Source: Rikenellaceae bacterium
GTDB taxonomy: Bacteria > Bacteroidota > Bacteroidia > Bacteroidales > UBA932
Assembly (NCBI GenBank): GCA_900767375.1
Contig: CAAFYX010000034.1
Coordinates: forward strand, 1-27,187
Length of the DNA stretch: 27,187 nt
Direction: 5' to 3'
The position numbers and the translations under genes were made by a program. Below the pieces are notes generated by a model, which searched no databases, was not told where the DNA came from, and was given only the letters and a program-made list of their open reading frames with translations. Each line of letters starts with the position of its first letter. Position 1 is the first letter of the stretch. This document shows positions 6,313-12,193 of the stretch, piece by piece.

Positions 6313-8013
6313 TTAATCCTCGAGCCGGATGCTGAAGTCGCGTTCGTACACTATCCTTCTGACTGCGGTGTTCACATAACCGCCGTTTTCCACTTCTGTG
6401 AGGCGGAAGTCTGACTGGAGTCCCTTGAAGGTGTTGCCTTCAAGGCTGCTCATCCATCTCCTGCCGTATTGGGAAATGGCTTTCAGGAAAGTGTAGGCGG
6501 TATCGTATCCCTGGAATGCGAACGGTCCCGGCTCAGTGCAGAAGAGGGCCCTGTATGACATCAGGAAATGCTGGACAGCCTTGTCGTCATAGTCGATGAA
6601 GTATGAAATGCAGACATGGAGGTTGGTGCTGTGGAGGTTCTCTATCTCTATGGTGTCGCAGGACCTTATCTTCGAGGTGCAGTAGACTTCGATGTTCTTC
6701 CTTCTATGGGCGGCGAGGTTGGCGAACCGTATGGCGTCATTCAGGAAGGCTTCGCTTTCGGATGCGATGATGACCCTGACCACGGAATTCTCTTCCGCAC
6801 CATGCTCTATTCTGCCGGCGATGTCGGAATTGTCCAGGACACTGAACTCCACCGTGCTGTATTCGAGTCCCGATTCACCGAGGAATCTGATTACGTTGGC
6901 CGCCTGACCGGCAGGGACCTTGCCTTTCTCCTTCATGAGGATGATGCGGTCATTGTGGCGGTTCTTTCTTTTTATCCACTCGATGAGATCCTTTGCCTGC
7001 TCTTCGGAAGGGCTCGGGGTCTGGATGAAGTTTTCATGCGAGGAAGCCAGTTCATATGCTTTCTGGTCCAGAGGGGATACTACCGGTGTCGATGCAGGGC
7101 ACAGCTCAAGGGTCTTTGTCAGATCTTGTGGTGATACCGGTCCGAGTACGATGTCGCATTGTCTCAGTTTCTCCTCCGTCACCGGGATGGTGCCGTTGGC
7201 CGAGTCGTAGACGCTGAGGTCCACGTTGATGCCTTCGGCCTTGAGGTCCTTCATTGCCAGGAGCACTCCGCTGTAGAAGTCGAGATTGTTGTCGCTTGGG
7301 GACTTGGAAGCGTTGAATGGAAGGATGAGGGCTGCGGTGATGTCCTTCTTCGGGCCGAAAAGACCGCCGAAGAAGCCGTCAAGGGCATCCTCTTCCGCTT
7401 CCTCTGAAACCACTGGAGCAGGCTCGGCCGCAGGTGCTTCGATTACTTCCTCCACGACTTCGGCCTCCTTGTTCCCTTCGCCCCGGGCGTTTATCCTTTC
7501 CTCCCAGCCTGGGAGCAGAGGAATCCTGAGGACCTGTTTCTTAGTGACGGCTTCGGAGTCCATTCCGTTGGCCTTCATGATGGTTTCCTTGGACACTCCA
7601 TATTTCTTTGCGATGCTGCCCAGGTCCTCGAACCATTTCACGACGTGGGTGACGATCTTGTCCTTGACTTCCTTCACCTCTTCCTTTACCTCGTCCTTGA
7701 AGTTCTTGACGTCCTCCATGGTAGCCCAGATAGGGATCCTGATGATCTGAAGGGCTTTGAGTCCTTCGTCCTTGAGGCCCGGGTTTGCGTCATATATGTC
7801 GTCCACCGCCACCTGGTATGCCTTGGCGATGGAGAACAGGGTCTGCTTTTCAAGAACGATGTGCGAGTAGTAGAGGCGTCCGTCCTCGCCGCGGACCTTC
7901 TCCTTGGATACGGTCACAGGTGTGGAGGTGTATTCCTGATTCTGGGCGGAAGCCGTTAGGTCCGTGGAAAGGAGCGATATCGCTACAATGCTGAAAATGA
8001 TGCTCTTTTTCAT
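6313..8013 (-). CDS. Two-LysM protein with type-1 periplasmic-binding domain
   Basis: This 566-residue exported protein has a Sec signal peptide (cleavage probably after ASA-Q near residue 24; no lipobox). LysM domain 1 spans about 48-95 (SHIVLEKQTLFSIAKAYQV) and LysM domain 2 about 120-166 (THVVKWFEDLGSIAKKYGV). A glutamate-, alanine- and proline-rich linker follows at about 175-215. A type-1 periplasmic-binding-protein fold runs from about 225 to the end, beginning ITAALILPFNASKSPSDNN. LysM binds peptidoglycan. The ligand fold resembles amino-acid ABC receptors and the activator LpoA, but no transporter genes are nearby. It is therefore more likely a cell-wall sensor or scaffold than a transport component. 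It follows the glycosyltransferase gene by 9 bases and is last in the operon. The domain reading is firm; the role is inferred. Confidence 0.85.
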   Translation of the reverse strand: MKKSIIFSIVAISLLSTDLTASAQNQEYTSTPVTVSKEKVRGEDGRLYYSHIVLEKQTLFSIAKAYQVAVDDIYDANPGLKDEGLKALQIIRIPIWATMEDVKNFKDEVKEEVKEVKDKIVTHVVKWFEDLGSIAKKYGVSKETIMKANGMDSEAVTKKQVLRIPLLPGWEERINARGEGNKEAEVVEEVIEAPAAEPAPVVSEEAEEDALDGFFGGLFGPKKDITAALILPFNASKSPSDNNLDFYSGVLLAMKDLKAEGINVDLSVYDSANGTIPVTEEKLRQCDIVLGPVSPQDLTKTLELCPASTPVVSPLDQKAYELASSHENFIQTPSPSEEQAKDLIEWIKRKNRHNDRIILMKEKGKVPAGQAANVIRFLGESGLEYSTVEFSVLDNSDIAGRIEHGAEENSVVRVIIASESEAFLNDAIRFANLAAHRRKNIEVYCTSKIRSCDTIEIENLHSTNLHVCISYFIDYDDKAVQHFLMSYRALFCTEPGPFAFQGYDTAYTFLKAISQYGRRWMSSLEGNTFKGLQSDFRLTEVENGGYVNTAVRRIVYERDFSIRLED

Positions 8014-8022
8014 TTCTTCTTT

Positions 8023-9144
8023 CTATAATGTCAGGGTGAAGTCGAGGAGCCTGTCGGTGAACCTGCCCCAGCTCAGCCTTTCTTTCTCTTTTCTGATGTT
8101 TTCCTTGCAGGCCTCTCCGATGGAAGGGTTGCTGAAATACCGTTCAATCTCCAGCCTGATGCACTCGGGAGTGACGCTTTCCGCTACAATCCCCGTGCCT
8201 GTATCTCCTATCGTCTCCTTCAGGCCTCCCACATCCGTCACCACCATCGGCACTTCGAAGTGGTATGAAACGGAGCTGATGCCGCTCTGTGTGGCGCTTC
8301 TGTATGGGAGGACCGTGAGGTCGGCGGCAGAGAAATACCGCTTCACCTCGGAGTCCTTTATGTATTTCGGAATCACCTTTATCCTGTCCCTGCCGGGGCA
8401 GCCGTCGATGATCTCCTGGTAGCTGTCGAATGATCCGTATGGCTCGCCCGCGATTATCAGCTGATAGTCCGGTCCAAGTCCGCGGAATGCTTCAAGCAGT
8501 ATGTCCAGTCCTTTGTAATGCCTTATCAGACCGAAGAAGAGTATGTTCTTCTTTCCGTGCTGCAGCCCGAGCGCATCCTCGGCCTCCTGGCGCGGCATCC
8601 TGTCCCCGAAGTGCGAATACAGGGGATGGTAGAGGGTGACGTGCGGCTTTCCGGTTCCGAAAGCCTGCAGGTCCCTGCCCACTTCGCTGCACAGCGTGAC
8701 CAGTCCGTCGCATCCTGACAGGAAATACTTCGTGAAAGGCTTGTCAAAGAACTTCGGCTCGTGCGGGATTACATTGTCGAGTATGGCGACCACCTTGCAT
8801 TTCGGAGCCATGTGTCTGGCTACATATCCCAGGGAGGGACCGAAATATGACATCCAGTATCTCAGGATCAGGATGTCAGGGTCCCAGGCCCTGATGGCGC
8901 GGGCGGTGCGGATGTATGAAAACGGATTCGCCGTATCCAGCAGGGTCTCTGACTCTACGGATACGGCTTCATCGTCCGGTGTCACATACTGTGTCTTTCC
9001 CGGGAAGAGGAATGACGGATACTGACGGGAGAATGTGAATGCTCTGACGTCGCTCCGGCTTCCCAGTTCATTGTAAAGATTGGCGTTGAACTGAGCGATC
9101 CCCCCTCTGAACGGGTAGAAGCTGGACAGTATGGCTATCTTCAA
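8023..9144 (-). CDS. Family 4 glycosyltransferase (TTG start)
   Basis: This 373-residue cytoplasmic enzyme has the GT-B fold of glycosyltransferase family 4, which moves a sugar from a nucleotide donor onto glycans or lipid carriers. The N-terminal acceptor domain opens with KIAILSSFYPFRGGIAQFN, including the glycine-rich loop. The donor domain starts near FFGLIRHYKGLDILLEAF and carries YFSAADLTVLPYRSATQSGI, where the usual GT4 ExxxxxxxE acidic motif is replaced by a less acidic segment. The start codon is TTG at 9144, three bases after the stop of the Skp-like gene. No upstream ATG is available in the gap, and the next internal ATG would remove the N-terminal loop. Acceptor and product are unknown. 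The place between two envelope proteins suggests an envelope glycan role, which is an inference. Confidence 0.85.
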   Translation of the reverse strand: MKIAILSSFYPFRGGIAQFNANLYNELGSRSDVRAFTFSRQYPSFLFPGKTQYVTPDDEAVSVESETLLDTANPFSYIRTARAIRAWDPDILILRYWMSYFGPSLGYVARHMAPKCKVVAILDNVIPHEPKFFDKPFTKYFLSGCDGLVTLCSEVGRDLQAFGTGKPHVTLYHPLYSHFGDRMPRQEAEDALGLQHGKKNILFFGLIRHYKGLDILLEAFRGLGPDYQLIIAGEPYGSFDSYQEIIDGCPGRDRIKVIPKYIKDSEVKRYFSAADLTVLPYRSATQSGISSVSYHFEVPMVVTDVGGLKETIGDTGTGIVAESVTPECIRLEIERYFSNPSIGEACKENIRKEKERLSWGRFTDRLLDFTLTL

Positions 9145-9147
9145 TTA

Positions 9148-9753
9148 TTATTTCTCGTTTTTGGTCTTTACGTATTCTGCGTTGAGGCCTTCGAGGATCT
9201 CATCGGTGATGTCGAGCTCAGGGTCGCCGGCCACTACCGGTGAAGGAAGGATGTCACCCTGGGTGGCGATGATCATGGCGTACTGCTTCTCCTCGTTGAA
9301 CTTGTCGATGAAGGTCTTGATGGCGTCGGCGATCTGGTTCATGGTGACAGCCTGCTCCTCCTGCATCTCCTGCTGCTTCTGGGCGTAGTAGTTCTGGAAG
9401 TCGTTCTGCTGCTTCTGGAGCTTCTCGTTCTGAGCTTCTGCGGTGCTTCTGGTAAGGAGGCCCTTGTCCATCTTCTCCTGGAATGCGTTCACATCGCTCT
9501 GGAGCTTGTTGCCTCTTCTGGTGATTTCCTGGTCTACGCTTTCAAGCTTGGTCTGGAGGACGCTGGAAAGGTCATTGGCCATATCGTATTCGTTGATGAC
9601 TCTGTCGAGGTTGAAATAAACGATGGCTCCCTTGTTTGCGTTAACGGCAGCGGCCTCGTCGGTGGTGGCTGCAGTCTGGTTCTGGCAGGAAGTGAAGGTT
9701 GCAGCTCCGGCGAGAAGTGCCAGCGTGCTGAGGATCAATGTTGTCTTTTTCAT
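9148..9753 (-). CDS. Lipidated Skp/OmpH-family chaperone-like protein
   Basis: This 201-residue member of the OmpH/Skp family keeps the family layout: a short beta-strand start (GAIVYFNLDRVINEYD), a long charged and glutamine-rich pair of helices (about 60-150), and a closing strand region. Unlike soluble Skp it begins with a lipoprotein signal peptide whose lipobox FTSC ends at Cys23, followed by a flexible threonine/alanine-rich tether. It should therefore be membrane-anchored, facing the periplasm. Skp proteins hold unfolded outer membrane proteins on their way to the Bam machine. A second, soluble paralogue is at 14806, directly behind bamA. The gene has its own -7 element and is followed after 3 bases by the glycosyltransferase. 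The family call is firm; the separate role of the lipidated form is unknown. Confidence 0.85.
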   Translation of the reverse strand: MKKTTLILSTLALLAGAATFTSCQNQTAATTDEAAAVNANKGAIVYFNLDRVINEYDMANDLSSVLQTKLESVDQEITRRGNKLQSDVNAFQEKMDKGLLTRSTAEAQNEKLQKQQNDFQNYYAQKQQEMQEEQAVTMNQIADAIKTFIDKFNEEKQYAMIIATQGDILPSPVVAGDPELDITDEILEGLNAEYVKTKNEK

Positions 9754-9787
9754 TATGAGTTTGTGTTTTAATAATATTCGCAGTTCG

Positions 9788-9795
9788 CAAAAATA
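9788..9795 (-). promoter_or_regulatory. Promoter -7 element of the lipidated Skp-like gene
   Basis: The minus strand reads TATTTTTG, matching TAnnTTTG, about 34 bases before the start codon. A TTTC at 9816-9819 (minus) lies 20 bases upstream and may be a weak -33 element. The promoter overlaps the last codons of pdxJ, so this gene can be transcribed apart from pdxJ. Confidence 0.6.
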
Positions 9796-9796
9796 G

Positions 9797-10516
9797 TTAA
9801 AAAATCTTTATCTTCGAAAGATATGCGCCAATAGTTTTCTCAAGGCCCATATACAGGGCGTCGCAGATAAGCGCATGCCCGATGGACACCTCGTCGGTCC
9901 AAGGGATGGTCCTGATGAAGAATTCGAGGTTCTCCAGGCTCAGGTCATGTCCGGCATTGAGCCCCAGTCCCAGCTCGCGGGCCTTCTCCGCACACTTCAC
10001 GTAGTCGGCTATGGCCGCCGAAGGCCCCTTCGGGTAGTCTTCGGCGTACATGGCGGTGTACATCTCCACCCTGTCGGCCCCGCAGGCGGCGGCGCCGGCC
10101 GCCATTGCGGGGTCGGGGTCCACGAAGATTGAAGTGCGTATGCCCTTGCTCTTGAACAGTGCGCAGACTTCGGTGAGGAACGCGCGGTTTGCGAGAGTGT
10201 CCCATCCGGCGTTCGACGTGATGGCGTCATGGGCGTCCGGGACGAGGGTCACCTGATCCGGCACGACCTCGCAGACGAGGTCGATGAATGAGTCTATGGG
10301 GTTTCCTTCGATATTGAATTCGGTGGCGACGCCCGGCCTTATCAGGCGGACGTCGGAGTATCTTATGTGGCGCTCATCCGGTCTGGGGTGGACGGTGATG
10401 CCCTCTGCTCCGAACCTTTCGCAGTCGAGCGCGGCCTTCTCCACGTCCGGCATGTTCCCTCCCCGGGCGTTGCGGATCGTGGCGATCTTATTGATGTTTA
10501 CACTGAGTCTGGTCAT
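9797..10516 (-). CDS. pdxJ: Pyridoxine 5-phosphate synthase
   Basis: PdxJ condenses 1-deoxyxylulose 5-phosphate with 3-amino-1-hydroxyacetone 1-phosphate, the ring-closing step of pyridoxal phosphate synthesis. The start at 10516 gives a 239-residue protein, the usual size, beginning MTRLSVNINKIATIRNARGG like other family members. An open frame extends further upstream but would translate through the promoter, so it was rejected. Family segments seen are GITVHPRPDERHIRYSDV, TEFNIEGNP, VTLVPDAHDAITSNAGWD, GLNAGHDLSLEN and EVSIGHALICDAL, covering the TIM-barrel phosphate and substrate sites. It is divergent from nadK with a 100-base promoter region between them. It has a good -33/-7 promoter and an inverted repeat in its leader. 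No anomaly is seen in the enzyme itself. Confidence 0.95.
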   Translation of the reverse strand: MTRLSVNINKIATIRNARGGNMPDVEKAALDCERFGAEGITVHPRPDERHIRYSDVRLIRPGVATEFNIEGNPIDSFIDLVCEVVPDQVTLVPDAHDAITSNAGWDTLANRAFLTEVCALFKSKGIRTSIFVDPDPAMAAGAAACGADRVEMYTAMYAEDYPKGPSAAIADYVKCAEKARELGLGLNAGHDLSLENLEFFIRTIPWTDEVSIGHALICDALYMGLEKTIGAYLSKIKIF

Positions 10517-10538
10517 GGCAAACGTAAAATTGTGCATG

Positions 10539-10550
10539 CGCATACATGCG
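10539..10550. repeat. Inverted repeat CGCAT-AC-ATGCG in the pdxJ leader
   Basis: CGCATACATGCG is a perfect 5+5 inverted repeat with a 2-base centre, next to a further overlapping ATGCGCAT palindrome at its left side. It lies roughly 10 bases downstream of the pdxJ -7 element, about at the start of the transcript, where a repressor would block initiation. Function is inferred only from symmetry and position. Confidence 0.4.
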
Positions 10551-10559
10551 TTAAGGCAA

Positions 10560-10592
10560 CAAAAATAGTCAATAATGGCCAAAGTTATCAAA
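10560..10592 (-). promoter_or_regulatory. pdxJ promoter with -33 and -7 elements
   Basis: On the minus strand TTTG (10589-10592) is followed after 21 bases by TATTTTTG (10560-10567). This is the best complete match in the window to the Bacteroidetes TTTG / TAnnTTTG promoter. It lies about 43 bases before the pdxJ start codon. Confidence 0.7.
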
Positions 10593-10600
10593 TAAAGTTT

Positions 10601-10608
10601 TAATTTTG
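10601..10608 (+). promoter_or_regulatory. Promoter -7 element of nadK-uppS
   Basis: TAATTTTG matches TAnnTTTG, but it ends only 8 bases before the first possible nadK start codon, so the transcript would have almost no leader. No -33 TTTG is seen at the usual distance. Confidence 0.5.
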
Positions 10609-10616
10609 GTGGATTT

Positions 10617-11426
10617 ATGATTATGAGACTAGCTGTATTCATCAAGAAACGCTCCCTCGACGGGGATCCCCGCATAGAATCGCTGCGCCGCGAGCTTGAG
10701 GCCGGGGGCTGCGAACTCTATGACGTGAAGGAGTCATGCGACCTCCGGGATGGGACTGATGCGCTTCTAAGCCTCGGCGGGGATGGAACGTTCCTGTTTG
10801 CCGCCAGGATTGTCGGAGACACGGGCATCCCTGTCATAGGAATCAACTTCGGCCGTCTGGGCTTCCTGTCGGAATACAAGCCGGAGGAGGCGGTGAGCGC
10901 TTTGCTTTCCGGCCGGTATTCGGTCGAAAAGCGCGCCCTGCTGCACTCGGAGGTGCCCGGCGCGGGCATTTCCGACATTGCCCTCAACGAAGTCACCGTC
11001 CACAGGGTGGGCGCTGCGATGCTGGGCGTGGATGTTCTCATAGACGGCGAGCCGCTGCCGACCTGCTGGGCCGACGGCTTCCTCGTGGCCACCAGCTCCG
11101 GCTCCACTGCCTATTCGCTCAGCGTCGGCGGACCTATCTGCATGCCGGAGGCCCGCGTGCTCATAATCGCCCCTATCGCTCCTCACAATCTCAACATCCG
11201 CCCTCTGGTGGTCCCGGAGACCGTGAAAGTGGAGCTTTCATTCCGCTCCCGCGACGAAAACGTGATGGTGACGATGGACAACCGCAACTTCATCCTCCCT
11301 AACACCGCACGGCTTTCCGTTTCAGTGGCACAGTTTTCGCTGAACAGGATCCGTCTTGAAAAGTCTACCTTCATCAGGGCTCTGGAAAGCAAGCTTTACT
11401 GGGGGGAGGACGTCAGAAATTTGTAA
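10617..11426 (+). CDS. nadK: NAD kinase
   Basis: NadK phosphorylates NAD to NADP in the cytoplasm. The 269-residue reading contains the catalytic and binding signature GGDGTFL at residues 54-60. It also contains the conserved LNEVTVHR segment near 123-130, the nucleotide-binding TSSGSTAYSLSVGGPI segment near 161-176, and the C-terminal IAPIAPHNLNIRPLVVP stretch. It is a little shorter at the N terminus than many family members. Two starts are possible, ATG at 10617 and ATG at 10623; the second gives MRLAVFIKKR, which suits the first beta strand equally well. It is divergent from pdxJ. The uppS gene follows 10 bases after its stop codon, so the two are likely cotranscribed. Confidence 0.95.
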   Translation: MIMRLAVFIKKRSLDGDPRIESLRRELEAGGCELYDVKESCDLRDGTDALLSLGGDGTFLFAARIVGDTGIPVIGINFGRLGFLSEYKPEEAVSALLSGRYSVEKRALLHSEVPGAGISDIALNEVTVHRVGAAMLGVDVLIDGEPLPTCWADGFLVATSSGSTAYSLSVGGPICMPEARVLIIAPIAPHNLNIRPLVVPETVKVELSFRSRDENVMVTMDNRNFILPNTARLSVSVAQFSLNRIRLEKSTFIRALESKLYWGEDVRNL

Positions 11427-11436
11427 CGGAACGCGC

Positions 11437-12150
11437 ATGGAAGCAGAAAAGAGAATACCCAAGCATGTGTCCATAATCATGGACGGGAACGGCCGTTGGG
11501 CCCGCGAACGCGGCAAGGAACGCGTCTTCGGCCATTTCGAGGGCGTGGAGAGTGTCCGCGCCTGCACCGAGGCGGCCATGGAGGCAGGAGTGAAATATCT
11601 CTCGCTCTTCGCCTTTTCGGAGGAGAACTGGGGAAGGCCGCAGGATGAAGTGGACACCCTGATGAAGCTCATGTTCAAGTCCATGGTGGACGAGCTGGGG
11701 ACCTTCATGAACAACGGGGTGCGTTTCCAGGTGATCGGAAACCGTGCGAAACTCTCCGACAGCCTCAATTCCGCCATAGACTCGATGATGGAGAAGACCG
11801 CATCCAACTCCAATCTCACCCTGATAGTGTTTCTGAGCTACAGCGGCAAGTGGGACATCCTGCAGGCCGCCAAGGCCATAGCAAGGGAGTATGCCGGCTG
11901 TCCGGAGAAACTTGACTCCCTGGAGGCGGACTCCTTCGATGCCTATCTGGCCACCGCCGGTGTGCCGGACCCGGATCTGATCATCCGTACTTCCGGGGAG
12001 CAGCGCCTGAGCAACTATCTCCTGTGGCAGGGTGCGTATTCCGAGTTCTACTTCACCGGGGTGCTGTGGCCCGATTTCAGGAAGGAGGAGTTCTTTTCCG
12101 CTCTTGACGAGTATGCAAAGCGGGACAGACGATATGGAAAAGTCAAATAA
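11437..12150 (+). CDS. uppS: Isoprenyl transferase (undecaprenyl diphosphate synthase)
   Basis: UppS adds isopentenyl units in cis to farnesyl diphosphate to make undecaprenyl diphosphate, the lipid carrier for peptidoglycan and O-antigen precursors. The start at 11437 gives 237 residues, the family size, opening MEAEKRIPKHVSIIMDGNGR. The catalytic aspartate is in the MDGNGRWA motif. Further signatures are FAFSEENWGRP and the C-terminal RTSGEQRLSNYLLWQ, then YSEFYFTGVLWPDF, which form the pyrophosphate site. A longer in-frame upstream reading overlaps nadK coding sequence and was rejected. The nadK-uppS-bamA-skp order is typical for Bacteroidetes and connects carrier-lipid supply with outer membrane assembly. 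Confidence 0.96.
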   Translation: MEAEKRIPKHVSIIMDGNGRWARERGKERVFGHFEGVESVRACTEAAMEAGVKYLSLFAFSEENWGRPQDEVDTLMKLMFKSMVDELGTFMNNGVRFQVIGNRAKLSDSLNSAIDSMMEKTASNSNLTLIVFLSYSGKWDILQAAKAIAREYAGCPEKLDSLEADSFDAYLATAGVPDPDLIIRTSGEQRLSNYLLWQGAYSEFYFTGVLWPDFRKEEFFSALDEYAKRDRRYGKVK

Positions 12151-12156
12151 TTGGCG

Positions 12157-12164
12157 TATATTTG
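12157..12164 (+). promoter_or_regulatory. Promoter -7 element of bamA
   Basis: TATATTTG matches TAnnTTTG and ends 29 bases before the bamA ATG, just after the uppS stop codon. This allows bamA-skp expression apart from nadK-uppS. The -33 region is not recognisable. Confidence 0.6.
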
Positions 12165-12193
12165 CAGATTGTTAAACGATTATATTCAGATTG

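Noticed and set aside
10517..10675. N-terminal extension of pdxJ to 10675
   Set aside because: The extra residues are unlike PdxJ, and the extension crosses the promoter and reaches into nadK. MTRLSVNINKIA is the family start.
11356..11436. N-terminal extension of uppS into nadK
   Set aside because: It overlaps the nadK end and adds residues absent from the family; the ATG at 11437 gives the standard length.
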